DNA of 64,000 nt from Aridibaculum aurantiacum. GTDB taxonomy: Bacteria; Bacteroidota; Bacteroidia; Chitinophagales; Chitinophagaceae. A program made the position numbers and the translations under genes. Below the pieces are notes generated by a model that saw only the letters and a program-made list of their open reading frames with translations, was not told the origin of the DNA and made no database searches. Where the stretch lies: positions 749,001 to 813,000 of the forward strand of contig NZ_JAFEWC010000003.1 in assembly GCF_017355875.1 (NCBI RefSeq), given 5' to 3'. This document shows, in pieces, positions 42,733-52,647 of the stretch; within the stretch, counting starts at the first letter, position 1; each line of letters opens with the position of its first letter.

Positions 42733-44754
42733 ATGACTGCACCTGCAAAAAAGTCTGTATTACTGCTTATGTTTAGTGCCATCCTCTCTCTCTCGGTACT
42801 TGCAGAACGACCTAAAATGAAATTTGGAGATATCTCCGTTAGTGATTTTGAACCCAAAAGTTATCCTATTGATCCTTCAGCCGATGCCGTAGTGCTGGGG
42901 CACTTTGGTGAAGTGACTTATGAAGGAAATAATCACGGTTATCTTTCTATAGTTTATCGCAAGCATTTGCGTATCCGGGTAATGAATCGTAATGGTTTCG
43001 ATGCTGCAACCATAGGTATCCGGCTTTACCTTGGTGGTGGTGGTATAGAAGAAAAAATAGATAAATTGGAAGCGGCTACCTATAATCTTGTTGATGGAAA
43101 GGTAGAAGCCAGTAAGCTGGATAATAAAAGTCTTTTTAAAGATAAGGTTACCAAAAGCTACCATATCCAGAAGTTTACTATGCCTAACCTGCAGGAAGGA
43201 TCTATCATCGATGTCAGGTATACAGTTACATCTCCTTTTCCAAGAGTGATCGATCCATGGAGCTTCCAGGGTGAGTACCCGAGGTTGTATACCGAGTACG
43301 CAGTTTCAATACCTGAATGGTACGACTTCATGGTTTTGTCGCAAGGTTATCATCCATATGCAAGCCGAGATGTAAAGAAAACCATAGAAACATACAACCT
43401 GTATTTTGATGGTGGCGCTGGCGCAGCTGGCCAGACAGCAAGGTATACAGCCAATGTAACCACTACTACTATGGCTATGGAAAATGTGCCGGCATTGAAG
43501 CAAGAGAATTTTACTACCACTTTAGACAACCATATTTCTAAGGTTAGTTTCCAGCTTTCGCGTTACAATCCACCAGGCGGTATTTCTACACCTATCAACA
43601 ACAATTGGTTTGCCGTTTCTAATAACCTGCTCAAAAGCCCTGATTTTGGTGAAGAACTTTCTGGAAATCTAAACTGGTTGAAGAGTGACCTGCAAACAAT
43701 CGTAGGCAGTAGCACCGAAAATTATGATAAGGCTAAAGCAATCTATAACTATGTGAAGAATGGCTTTACCTGTAGTAGCCATCGCGGGTTGTATAAGACA
43801 AATAGCCTGAAGAAAATATTCCAGAGTAAAAGCGGAACCGTAGCAGATATTAATTTGTTGCTAACGGCTATGCTTTCAGCGCAAGGTTTTTCTGCACAGC
43901 CGGTTATTTTAAGCACACGCGATAATGGTGTTTTGTACGAAGCTTATCCAATGCTTGAAAGATTGAACTACGTAGTAACACGCGTACAGGTTGATGATAA
44001 AACTTACCTGCTCGATGCATCTTATAGGAACCTTGGCTTTGGTACGCTGCCTGCTTTTTGCTACAATGGTGGCGGAAGATTGATTGACAAAATGCCTGTT
44101 ATTGTAAACCTGTCTCCAGACTCATTAATTGAAACAAGAATTGCCAGCATCAACCTGATTGCTGATGGCCCAGGTAAACTAAACGGTTCTTACACTTCAA
44201 AATTAGGTGTACAGGAATCTTATAATTCTCGTGAAAGATTAGCTACTGTTTCAAAAGATGATTTTTTCAGCGCAATCAAAAAAGCATACCCGGGAGAAAT
44301 GTCTGTGACCGATCCTGAACTTGAAGGCCTGACTGATTATGAAGAGCCATTGACTGTTAAGTATAATCTTTCTACGTCTTTCAGTGAAGATGTCGTTTAT
44401 CTAAATCCTTTGTTTACTGAAGCAAAAAAAGATAACCCTTTTAAAGCTGCAGAGCGTTTATATCCTATAGAAATGCCTTATGCTATCAATGATATTGTAG
44501 CAGGAAGAATAGATATACCTGAAGGTTACGAAGTGGATGAAATGCCTAAATCTACACGCGTTATGTACAATGAGAATGAAGGTATGTTTGAATACCTGCT
44601 GGTTAAAAATGGATCAAGCATTCAACTCAGGAGTACACTAAAACTGAATAAGGCTAATTTTTTACCTGAAGATTATGCTTCACTGCGCGACTTTTTTGGA
44701 TATGTGGTGAAGTGCCATTCTGAACAAATTGTATTGAAAAAAATCAAGAAATAA
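42733..44754 (+). CDS. DUF3857/transglutaminase-like protein, catalytic Cys and His lost
   Basis: The 673-aa protein has a signal peptide (residues 1-24), an N-terminal DUF3857 beta domain (about 40-240) and a transglutaminase-like domain (about 320-440). The usual Cys-His pair is missing: Val370 (in SGTVADINLL) stands at the Cys position and Tyr413 (in RLNYVVTRV) at the His, while Asp428 remains (LLDAS). I infer a non-enzymatic, probably periplasmic binding role. The next paralogue starts 3 bp after its stop, so they are co-transcribed. Confidence 0.85.
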   Translation: MTAPAKKSVLLLMFSAILSLSVLAERPKMKFGDISVSDFEPKSYPIDPSADAVVLGHFGEVTYEGNNHGYLSIVYRKHLRIRVMNRNGFDAATIGIRLYLGGGGIEEKIDKLEAATYNLVDGKVEASKLDNKSLFKDKVTKSYHIQKFTMPNLQEGSIIDVRYTVTSPFPRVIDPWSFQGEYPRLYTEYAVSIPEWYDFMVLSQGYHPYASRDVKKTIETYNLYFDGGAGAAGQTARYTANVTTTTMAMENVPALKQENFTTTLDNHISKVSFQLSRYNPPGGISTPINNNWFAVSNNLLKSPDFGEELSGNLNWLKSDLQTIVGSSTENYDKAKAIYNYVKNGFTCSSHRGLYKTNSLKKIFQSKSGTVADINLLLTAMLSAQGFSAQPVILSTRDNGVLYEAYPMLERLNYVVTRVQVDDKTYLLDASYRNLGFGTLPAFCYNGGGRLIDKMPVIVNLSPDSLIETRIASINLIADGPGKLNGSYTSKLGVQESYNSRERLATVSKDDFFSAIKKAYPGEMSVTDPELEGLTDYEEPLTVKYNLSTSFSEDVVYLNPLFTEAKKDNPFKAAERLYPIEMPYAINDIVAGRIDIPEGYEVDEMPKSTRVMYNENEGMFEYLLVKNGSSIQLRSTLKLNKANFLPEDYASLRDFFGYVVKCHSEQIVLKKIKK

Positions 44755-44757
44755 CTT

Positions 44758-46650
44758 ATGAAGTTGAAGAGCCTTTTAGTGGCTGTAGTGCTGCCTTTTT
44801 TCGTAGAAGCACAGGATTATAATATAGCACTGATACCAGATTCTATAAAAGAGAATGCCATTGCAGTTACACGTTTCGAAGAGAGAAAGATCATTGTTCA
44901 TTCTCCATCACGTGCAGTTATCAAACATAAATATGCTATCACTATTTTGAACCCTGCCGGTGATGCATATGCGCAGTACGAGAACTACTATAGTAACATG
45001 CGTGACTTGTACGACATCAGCGGAAACTTATACGATGCAGAGGGACGCAAGCTAAAATCTGTGAGGCGTAAAGAAATAGCCGATGTGTCAGATAATGATG
45101 GTATCAGCTTAATGAATGATGACAGGATAAAGCTTCACCGGTTCAATTACAAGCAATACCCATACACTGTAGAATATGAGGACCAGATGGAGTTGAAGGG
45201 TATCATTTCCTTCACGCCTTGGATGCCTGTAGGTAACCAGCGCTATGGAGTGCAGGAAAGTAATTACGTTGTAGAGATACCTGCTGATTATGGTTTCAGG
45301 ATCAAGCAATTTAATTTCTCACAGGAGCCAGTGAAAGTAGAGAAGGACAAGAAGATCAGCTATTCGTGGCAGCTAAAGAATTTCAAACCGATAAAATACG
45401 AGCCTTTTCAGCCGGCATACCAGGAAGTGGTACCTTGTGTATATGTAGCACCCAACAGGTTTTCGTACGGTGGTATAGAAGGCGAAATGGATAACTGGCT
45501 GAACTTTGGCAAGTACCAGGTTGCACTTAATAAAGGTCGTGATCGCCTGCCTGAAAATATCAAACAACAGGTACAGCAGATCGCACGTGAAAACCCTGGA
45601 AAAGTTGAAACCATCAAAGCTTTGTACAACTACCTGCAAAAGAACACGAGGTATGTAAGTGTGCAATTGGGTATCGGTGGCCTTCAGCCTTTTGATGCCA
45701 CTTATGTTGCCACCAAAAACTACGGCGACTGTAAAGCATTATCGAACTACATGATCGCCCTGCTGAAGGAAGCTGGCATAGAAGGATATTACACAGTGAT
45801 ATATGCTGGTGAGGGAAAAAAATTCTTTATGCCCGATTTTCCTATGCGGCAGTCTAATCATATCATCGTTTCTGTTCCGGTAGAAAAAGATACCATGTGG
45901 CTGGAGTGTACAAGTCAAACGCAGGCTGCAGGATATTTAGGTTCATTTACCGACGATAGGTATGCACTGTTGATAAAGGAAGATGGCGGCCACCTGGTAA
46001 GAACACCCACTTATAAAAAAGATGACAACCTGCAGGTAAGAAGAATACAAGCTGCAATAACAGAAGAAGGTAAACTAACTGCCGATGTTGTTACTAAATA
46101 TGTAGGGTTACAACAGGATGATCTTCACATGCAGATAAACGCTTATTCAAAAGATAAGCTGTTGGAAAAGCTAAAAAAGAAATTAGATTTTCCTACTTAT
46201 GATATTGCCACTGTGGATTACCAGGAAAAGAAAGATGTCATTCCTTCTATAGAAGAAAAGTACAAGCTGACAGTTGAGAATTTTGCAACTGTTTCTGGTA
46301 AACGTCTTTTTGTTGCACCTAATCTGCTTACCAAACAACCTTATAAATTAGAAGATAAGGAGCGTAAGTTTGAGATTGATTACGATGAAGCATTTGTAGA
46401 TTATGATACTATCCAACTAGCGATCCCTGCTGGTTATACAATAGAAGCAATGCCTAAAGATGCAGAGTTAGCGAGCAAATTTGGTACGTATAAAATTCAA
46501 TACAAGTTTGAGAACGGGATGCTGGTATTACACCGCCGCCACGAAAGTATTCCCGGGCGTTATCCTCCTTCCGAATATAAAGAACTGGTAAGCTTTTTTA
46601 ATGAAGTCTATAAAGCTGATCGCAGCAGGATCGTATTTGTGAAGAGTTAG
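44758..46650 (+). CDS. DUF3857/transglutaminase-like protein with intact catalytic residues
   Basis: The 630-aa protein has a short signal peptide (MKLKSLLVAVVLPFFVEAQ), a DUF3857 N-terminal domain (about 30-240), and a transglutaminase-like core. The catalytic set is present: Cys325 (in KNYGDCKALSNY), His368 (in SNHIIVSV) and Glu383 (WLECTS) where Asp is usual. Bacterial members act as cysteine proteases or crosslinking enzymes; the substrate here is unknown. It follows the inactive paralogue by 3 bp, which suggests they work as a pair. A bidirectional terminator separates it from the third paralogue. Confidence 0.87.
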   Translation: MKLKSLLVAVVLPFFVEAQDYNIALIPDSIKENAIAVTRFEERKIIVHSPSRAVIKHKYAITILNPAGDAYAQYENYYSNMRDLYDISGNLYDAEGRKLKSVRRKEIADVSDNDGISLMNDDRIKLHRFNYKQYPYTVEYEDQMELKGIISFTPWMPVGNQRYGVQESNYVVEIPADYGFRIKQFNFSQEPVKVEKDKKISYSWQLKNFKPIKYEPFQPAYQEVVPCVYVAPNRFSYGGIEGEMDNWLNFGKYQVALNKGRDRLPENIKQQVQQIARENPGKVETIKALYNYLQKNTRYVSVQLGIGGLQPFDATYVATKNYGDCKALSNYMIALLKEAGIEGYYTVIYAGEGKKFFMPDFPMRQSNHIIVSVPVEKDTMWLECTSQTQAAGYLGSFTDDRYALLIKEDGGHLVRTPTYKKDDNLQVRRIQAAITEEGKLTADVVTKYVGLQQDDLHMQINAYSKDKLLEKLKKKLDFPTYDIATVDYQEKKDVIPSIEEKYKLTVENFATVSGKRLFVAPNLLTKQPYKLEDKERKFEIDYDEAFVDYDTIQLAIPAGYTIEAMPKDAELASKFGTYKIQYKFENGMLVLHRRHESIPGRYPPSEYKELVSFFNEVYKADRSRIVFVKS

Positions 46651-46686
46651 AACAGGATGAAATAAATACCATTGTCTCATAAAATA

Positions 46687-46734
46687 AAACTGCCGGTCTC
46701 TCTACAACATGTAGATGAAGACCGGCAGTTTTTT
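46687..46734. terminator. Bidirectional terminator between DUF3857 genes
   Basis: Thirteen-base perfect arms AAACTGCCGGTCT (46687-46699) and AGACCGGCAGTTT (46719-46731) are followed by T-rich sequence to 46734, and the A-rich flank on the other side serves the minus strand. An inner CTACA/TGTAG stem lengthens the hairpin. Confidence 0.88.
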
Positions 46735-46746
46735 ATATGCTAATGA

Positions 46747-48666
46747 TTAAAGATTCTTCAATACAACTTGCTCGTTCAGCAGGTTGATCATCTTGTTATA
46801 AAAATCTTTGATGTCGCTATAGTACTCCGGCGTGAACACGCTCTTGTTCACTTTAAAGTTCAATTGTACAGACAGTTCATTTGCCTCGTGCTTTACTACG
46901 CGTATCATTTCAATGCTTCCATCACCTGTTTTTAAATGTACATTTTTAGGAAGACCGTCTGGTTGGCAACCTTCAGGAAGCAGGTACTTTTGATTGATGG
47001 TTGTTTGATACTTGCATCCATAGTTGATCCTGGAGAAGCGGTAGTTTGCTGTAAATGGATTCTTTTCATGACCGGTGAAAAGGTTAAGGTTAAGCAGGTG
47101 GTAATCACCTGTAGAAGATGCCGCTGTAGTGAATTTAAATTCTTGTTGCAAAGGTTCCGTGTCTGTATCTCCGGTCTTCACCTGTAAGCTATCTACACTT
47201 ATTTCCCTGGCTCTTGTGAAGTAGTTGTAAACAAACTTTTCCTTGTTATTCTTTACTTCATACGCTCTTTCTATTCGTGCGTAGTCGCTGCTTAATACAG
47301 TTGTCTTCCCTTCTATTGAACCATCTTTTTGTACTGTAGCTACAAAATTTATAACGTTAGAATGCACTTTGTCATTATCTGTAAGTGTGATGATCTCGCT
47401 CTTTTTATTGTTCAGCAAAAAAGCATGCGTATTCAGGATCTTATAAGGCGTAAGATGTGATGGCGTGTGTTCATCCGAAGCATCTATTACATATGATTTG
47501 TTATCAGCTACCACGTAAGCCACTACTTTGTTGAACTGGTCAAGTAAAGGAATGTCAGGGTTAACCTTTCCATGATCTCTTTCACTTACAAGCATCGGGT
47601 AAACTTCTACACCTGTTTGTTTCAGCAGGTTAATAAATAACAGGTTGAGCTCTCCGCTTGTTCCTTTCTTCTTATCCCAAACATCTTTCAGTCCATCAAT
47701 TGCATACTTGCTATTGATACCTGTCCAGCTAAATGTTTTCCTGAAATATGCGTGCAAGTATTGCATTTTCTGAAGTGGCGACTGCAGGCTTTTTACTTCT
47801 GCAATAAGGCCATCGGTAGTGGATAGTCTTCTATCAATAGCACGTCCAAATGCCTGTTCCGACATCAACTCTTTTGTTACATCGTTCCATGTGTTGATGT
47901 AATTAACCTTGCTGCCATAACTTGATGTGTAAGAAGAAAGTTGAAATTGTACCCGCTGCATATAATCTTTAGGCGCATCCATAAAAGGCTCATTGCGCAG
48001 GCCAGGAATGTTCTGCATCGCAAAACTGATATTACCTGTTGTACGATCATTGGCAACATGCACCCGCATATCCGATTTCTTATGCACCACGTACGAGAAT
48101 TCTGCACCTGGAATAATGACAACAGAAAAGCTGCTCAACATGGTTGGCAGGTCTGACTGGAAGTACCAATCATCCAGGCCGCTGTAGCTCTTGCAAGTGC
48201 TGGTGTATTTGTATTCAATGATACTTCCGGCTTTCACACCAGGTAGTGCAAACTTTATCAGCGAGTAATTCTTATTAACCTTTTGATTAAAAATGTCTGA
48301 CCGCTTCAGATCTTTTATAACATGATTTCCTTTCTCATCCACATTCAGAACCGCACCCTCTACTTCATTTATCAGTTCAAACTCGTTCTGGCTGTAATAA
48401 GGAATAGTGATGTTTGCATTATCAGCACCCTGGTCTTTTAATATTTTTATTCTTACATGTCTCTTTCGGATCAGGCTATACGATTCATCATGATTGCCTA
48501 CCATTACATCAAACAGTACCACTGCATTTGCATCGGGGTCAAATGGGCAACTGGTAAGATTTACTTCTTCAGGCGCATAAACTTTAAAGTCTCTGATGAT
48601 GCCCTGTCCATAGGTAATGATTGTAAAAATAATGGATGCAGTAACGGCAGTTAGTCTCTTAAGCAT
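46747..48666 (-). CDS. DUF3857/transglutaminase-like protein, catalytic Cys and His lost
   Basis: The 639-aa third paralogue has a signal peptide (residues 1-21) and the same DUF3857 plus transglutaminase-like layout. At the catalytic positions it has Ser337 (KGTSGELNLL) for Cys and Lys380 (QFNKVVAYV) for His, keeping Asp395 (YVIDAS). This pattern is unlike the paired Cys-containing gene and matches the inactive gene at 42733-44754 in kind. It converges with the active gene across a terminator. The function is unknown, probably envelope-located. Confidence 0.85.
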   Translation of the reverse strand: MLKRLTAVTASIIFTIITYGQGIIRDFKVYAPEEVNLTSCPFDPDANAVVLFDVMVGNHDESYSLIRKRHVRIKILKDQGADNANITIPYYSQNEFELINEVEGAVLNVDEKGNHVIKDLKRSDIFNQKVNKNYSLIKFALPGVKAGSIIEYKYTSTCKSYSGLDDWYFQSDLPTMLSSFSVVIIPGAEFSYVVHKKSDMRVHVANDRTTGNISFAMQNIPGLRNEPFMDAPKDYMQRVQFQLSSYTSSYGSKVNYINTWNDVTKELMSEQAFGRAIDRRLSTTDGLIAEVKSLQSPLQKMQYLHAYFRKTFSWTGINSKYAIDGLKDVWDKKKGTSGELNLLFINLLKQTGVEVYPMLVSERDHGKVNPDIPLLDQFNKVVAYVVADNKSYVIDASDEHTPSHLTPYKILNTHAFLLNNKKSEIITLTDNDKVHSNVINFVATVQKDGSIEGKTTVLSSDYARIERAYEVKNNKEKFVYNYFTRAREISVDSLQVKTGDTDTEPLQQEFKFTTAASSTGDYHLLNLNLFTGHEKNPFTANYRFSRINYGCKYQTTINQKYLLPEGCQPDGLPKNVHLKTGDGSIEMIRVVKHEANELSVQLNFKVNKSVFTPEYYSDIKDFYNKMINLLNEQVVLKNL

Positions 48667-48983
48667 AATAAGGTGTTGTGGTTTAGTGGCAGCGCAATCT
48701 ATAGAAAATAACCTAGGAAAGAGGTGCTTGTAGTAGCTGTTTCAAAATTTTAATATGATGGGAATCAGTGGAAGTTTTTATAGGAGTAACAAACAGTAAT
48801 AATAGCAGGAAATGCTGATGCAGACTGACTTTCATGCAGCTTTACATGATTATTTATGCCATAGTTTCTTAATTCTTTCGCTGGTTTGCGATTTGAAGTA
48901 ATAGACCAACAAAAGCAGGTTGATAACATCTACCTGTTATACCGCGTAATCAAAATTGATAACGGTAATAAAATTTAGAAATT
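48667..48983. other. Intergenic region upstream of clpB
   Basis: No gene or RNA is recognised in this 317-bp spacer between two divergent genes. Two direct copies of TTGATAAC (48920-48927 and 48956-48963) start 36 bp apart near clpB, and an imperfect CAGGT...ACCTG inverted pair lies around 48916-48935. These may be control sites of clpB, but no known heat-shock element was identified. Confidence 0.4.
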
Positions 48984-51596
48984 ATGAACCTGAACAATTA
49001 TACCATCAAGTCGCAAGAGATCATCCAGCAGTCGCAGCAGCTGGCTTACAATAATAGCAACCCTAATATTGAGACCAATCATTTGCTGAAGGCACTGGTG
49101 AAGGATGAGGATAGTCCTATTGAATTCTTGTTGAAGAAGAACAATGTGAACGTTGCTTTCGTAGAGTCGAAAGTGGATGAGTCTATTGCTAAACTACCTA
49201 AAGTAAGTGGTACTGAGCCTGCACAGGCTATCAGCCGCGATATGAATAGTGCATTGCTTAAGGCCAATGCTTCGCTAAAAGATTTTAAAGATGAGTTTGT
49301 AAGTGTAGAGCACCTGTTGCTCGGGCTGCTTCAAACAAATGATGATGTAGGCCGTTTGCTAAAAGATGCCGGTCTTACAGAAAAGGGTTTGATAGCAGCT
49401 ATAAAAGATTTGCGAAAAGGATCGACAGTAAATTCTCAAACATCATCTCAGCAGTACAATGCATTGCAGAAGTATGCCCGCAACCTGAATGATATGGCGC
49501 GCCAGGGCAAGCTTGATCCTGTTATTGGTCGCGATGAAGAGATACGTCGTACGCTTCATATCCTTTCTCGTCGTAGCAAGAACAATCCTATTTTGGTAGG
49601 TGAACCAGGTGTGGGTAAAACAGCTATTGCAGAAGGTCTTGCACATCGTATTGTAAATGGCGATGTACCTGAGAACCTCCGCAGCAAGATCATCTATGCT
49701 TTAGACATGGGCTTGTTGATTGCGGGTGCAAAATATAAAGGTGAGTTTGAAGAAAGGCTGAAGAGCGTGGTGAAAGAAGTAGGCGATAGTGATGGAGAGA
49801 TACTATTGTTCATAGACGAGATTCATACTTTGGTTGGTGCTGGTGGTGGAGAAGGTGCAATGGATGCAGCCAACATTCTTAAACCAGCATTGGCTCGTGG
49901 CGAATTAAGAGCTATCGGTGCAACAACACTCAATGAGTACCAGAAATTCTTCGAAAAAGATAAAGCGCTTGAGCGTCGTTTTCAAAAAGTAATGATAGAT
50001 GAACCTACTGTAGAAGATGCAGTGTCTATTCTGCGTGGTCTGAAAGATCGTTACGAAACTCACCACCATGTGCGTATAAAAGACGAGGCTATCATTGCTG
50101 CAGTAGAGCTTTCTCATCGTTATATGACCGATCGTTTTCTTCCGGATAAAGCAATTGACCTGATAGATGAAAGTGCTGCTAAGCTTCGCCTGGAGATGAA
50201 TAGCATGCCTGAGGAGCTGGATGAGCTGGAGCGTAAAATCCGTCAACTGGAGATAGAGCGTGAAGCTATCAAGCGTGAGAATGATGAAGAGAAGCTAAAG
50301 CAATTGAATGTAGACATCAGTAACCTCAGCGTTGAGCGGGATACGCTGAAGGCTAAATGGCAACAGGAAAAGGAACTGGTAGAAAAGATACAGACAGCAA
50401 AAGCTGAAATAGAAAACCTGAAGCACCAGGCCGAGCAGGCTGAGCGTAATGGCGAATACGGATTGGTAGCTGAGATAAGATATGGAAAGGTACAGGAGCA
50501 GGAGAGGATCATTGTTGATTATACAGAAAGGCTGAAGGAAATAAGTGAAAGCAAGCGTTTGCTGAAAGAAGAAGTGGATGCTGAAGATATAGCTGAAAAT
50601 GTAGCAAGGGCAACAGGTATTCCTGTAGCTAAAATGGTTCAGAGCGAAAGGGAGAAACTGCTGCTTCTGGAAGATGAACTGCATAAGCGTGTAGTAGGAC
50701 AAGACGAAGCCATTGAAGCTGTTTCAGATGCTATACGCCGCAGCCGGGCAGGCTTACAGGATCCAAAGAAACCAATCGGTTCATTTATATTCTTAGGTAC
50801 AACTGGTGTTGGTAAAACAGAGTTGGCTAAGGCACTTGCAGATTATCTATTTGATGATGAAAGCATGATGACCCGTATTGACATGAGTGAATACCAGGAG
50901 AAGCATACGGTTAGTCGTCTTGTAGGTGCGCCTCCGGGATATGTAGGATACGAAGAAGGTGGCCAGTTGACGGAAGCCGTTCGTCGCAAGCCATATAGTG
51001 TGGTATTGCTCGATGAGATAGAGAAGGCACATCCTGATGTATTCAATGTGCTGCTGCAGGTACTGGATGATGGTAGATTGACTGACAACAAAGGTCGTAT
51101 TGTGAACTTTAAGAACACCATCATCATTATGACCAGCAATATGGGCAGCAACATCATACAAGATGCTTTTGAAGACGTGAATGAGCTGAATGTAGAGGAT
51201 GTGATGGAGAAGACAAAGGTAGATGTGCTGAACCTGCTGAAGCAGACAATACGTCCTGAATTCCTCAACAGGATTGATGAAGTGATCATGTTCCACCCGC
51301 TGATGAGGCGAGAGATCAAAGGCATCATCAAAATACAATTGGAGAACCTGAAGCAGATGGTTGCGCAGTCAGGTATTCAACTTGAGTTTTCTGAATATGC
51401 TTTGGATTATTTGTCGGAGAATGGATACGATCCACAGTTTGGTGCAAGGCCACTGAAGCGACTTATTCAAAAAGAGATCGTGAACCAGTTAAGTAAAAGA
51501 ATATTGGCTGGCGACATAGATAAATCGCGCCCTGTATTGGTTGATGTTTTTGATGGAGTAGTGGTCTTTAGAAATCATGAAGTAGAAGCATTATAA
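48984..51596 (+). CDS. clpB: Disaggregase chaperone ClpB
   Basis: ClpB is a hexameric AAA+ unfoldase that with DnaK rescues aggregated proteins. The 870-aa protein has an N-terminal Clp_N domain with two repeats (about 1-145), the first AAA+ module with Walker [14 protein letters not shown], a coiled-coil middle domain (about 400-530, with [16 protein letters not shown]), and the second AAA+ module with [14 protein letters not shown] and [16 protein letters not shown]. The C-terminal D2-small domain has [13 protein letters not shown]. Length and middle domain separate it from ClpA and ClpC. A strong terminator follows at 51618. Confidence 0.98.
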   Translation: MNLNNYTIKSQEIIQQSQQLAYNNSNPNIETNHLLKALVKDEDSPIEFLLKKNNVNVAFVESKVDESIAKLPKVSGTEPAQAISRDMNSALLKANASLKDFKDEFVSVEHLLLGLLQTNDDVGRLLKDAGLTEKGLIAAIKDLRKGSTVNSQTSSQQYNALQKYARNLNDMARQGKLDPVIGRDEEIRRTLHILSRRSKNNPILVGEPGVGKTAIAEGLAHRIVNGDVPENLRSKIIYALDMGLLIAGAKYKGEFEERLKSVVKEVGDSDGEILLFIDEIHTLVGAGGGEGAMDAANILKPALARGELRAIGATTLNEYQKFFEKDKALERRFQKVMIDEPTVEDAVSILRGLKDRYETHHHVRIKDEAIIAAVELSHRYMTDRFLPDKAIDLIDESAAKLRLEMNSMPEELDELERKIRQLEIEREAIKRENDEEKLKQLNVDISNLSVERDTLKAKWQQEKELVEKIQTAKAEIENLKHQAEQAERNGEYGLVAEIRYGKVQEQERIIVDYTERLKEISESKRLLKEEVDAEDIAENVARATGIPVAKMVQSEREKLLLLEDELHKRVVGQDEAIEAVSDAIRRSRAGLQDPKKPIGSFIFLGTTGVGKTELAKALADYLFDDESMMTRIDMSEYQEKHTVSRLVGAPPGYVGYEEGGQLTEAVRRKPYSVVLLDEIEKAHPDVFNVLLQVLDDGRLTDNKGRIVNFKNTIIIMTSNMGSNIIQDAFEDVNELNVEDVMEKTKVDVLNLLKQTIRPEFLNRIDEVIMFHPLMRREIKGIIKIQLENLKQMVAQSGIQLEFSEYALDYLSENGYDPQFGARPLKRLIQKEIVNQLSKRILAGDIDKSRPVLVDVFDGVVVFRNHEVEAL

Positions 51597-51617
51597 CTTC
51601 AATACAACATAAACGAG

Positions 51618-51646
51618 AGCCGCTGGTAGAGATACCAGCGGCTTTT
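51618..51646 (+). terminator. Terminator of clpB
   Basis: Eleven-base perfect arms AGCCGCTGGTA (51618-51628) and TACCAGCGGCT (51633-51643) around a GAGA tetraloop are followed by TTTT. Confidence 0.93.
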
Positions 51647-51714
51647 CATTTTTATAGCTTTTCAAGCTTCTGATTTAGTGGCACAAGTTTTTAACCCTTC
51701 TTCCAAAAATGATT

Positions 51715-51900
51715 ATGGAAAACAATAACGAGAACAAATTTCCGGAACAAAAAGCACCAGAAAAAAATCATGATAATGCCTTTGTGCAGGTAGGTGAAGA
51801 TGGATCTCCTGTGATACCTGAAACTGGTGGAAGTGAAGGTGAGGAACTTAGAAAACAAAATGAACAAGCAGATAATTCTTCCACCTTAGGAACACCATAA
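51715..51900 (+). CDS. Small acidic, probably disordered protein
   Basis: This 61-aa frame (Met at 51715; a second Met lies at 51709) is rich in Glu, Asn, Gln and Pro with no hydrophobic core and no known domain. It ends in DNSSTLGTP. It is located between the clpB terminator and a convergent gene pair. Small disordered proteins of this kind are common in the Bacteroidota, but coding status here rests only on composition and an intact frame. Confidence 0.45.
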   Translation: MENNNENKFPEQKAPEKNHDNAFVQVGEDGSPVIPETGGSEGEELRKQNEQADNSSTLGTP

Positions 51901-51925
51901 ATAAAAAACATCATGTGGCAGTTGG

Positions 51926-52150
51926 CTACATGTATTTAAAAACTTTCTCCTTCAGTTGCTCCAGTTCTGTTTCTGTAGTCAGCTCATCTACTTTATTACT
52001 GGTGCCATCAGGATTTTTTCTTACAAGCACAACAGCTTCTCCTTGCACAATCGTACTCTTGGCCCTGCTAAAGATCCTTTCCAGTTCATCCTGGTCCTTT
52101 ATCATCTGTAGCTCTTCTACCTGGTTTACATGTATGATGTATTCTTGCAT
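51926..52150 (-). CDS. Small conserved-type protein downstream of thioredoxin
   Basis: The 74-aa protein is charged, with a helical pattern (MIKDQDELERIFSRAKSTIV) then a short strand (QGEAVVLVRKNPDGTS) and a C-terminal helix. No domain was recognised. It starts 1 bp after the thioredoxin stop on the same strand, so it is translated from the same message and is probably real. Its function is unknown. Confidence 0.65.
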   Translation of the reverse strand: MQEYIIHVNQVEELQMIKDQDELERIFSRAKSTIVQGEAVVLVRKNPDGTSNKVDELTTETELEQLKEKVFKYM

Positions 52151-52151
52151 A

Positions 52152-52520
52152 TTATTGTTCAGCGTTTACTATTAGCCTATCTTCTATTACCTGTTTCAGT
52201 GTATGTTTTGGTAAAGCACCACGTTGTACCATTGGGCTTCCTTCCATAGGTATAAACAACAATGTTGGGATGCTTTGAATGCCAAACATAGCTGATAATT
52301 GTTCCTCTTTATCAGTATCAACTTTATAAATGATCAACTTGTCTGCATACTCATTGCTAAGCTCTTCCAATGCTGGCGCTATAGATTTGCAAGGTCCACA
52401 CCAGTCAGCATAAAAATCTATAATGGCCGGAAGGCTTCCATTGTACTTCCATTCCTTCTCTGTGTCGTAATCAAAAATCTTTTCTTTAAAATCTTCATGC
52501 GTTAAATGTACGGTTGGCAT
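52152..52520 (-). CDS. Thioredoxin
   Basis: The 122-aa protein has the thioredoxin fold with active site WCGPC (Cys41 and Cys44) in IIDFYADWCGPCKS, the cis-Pro segment SIPTLLFIP and the usual VDTDKEEQLSAMFGI strand-helix. It has no signal peptide, so it acts in the cytosol as a disulfide reductant. The DTEKEWKYNG segment before the active site is a slight extension. It is followed by a small gene on the same strand. Confidence 0.95.
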   Translation of the reverse strand: MPTVHLTHEDFKEKIFDYDTEKEWKYNGSLPAIIDFYADWCGPCKSIAPALEELSNEYADKLIIYKVDTDKEEQLSAMFGIQSIPTLLFIPMEGSPMVQRGALPKHTLKQVIEDRLIVNAEQ

Positions 52521-52647
52521 CTCTTGCTTATTTAGTGATCAATTATTCAGGCAAAACAGATGCCATCAGCAGTTGATCTTACTGTTAAGAGAATGAACAT
52601 TGGGTGGCACTGTTTTTAAAAGAGTGTAAAAAAATTGCCTTAGCTGT

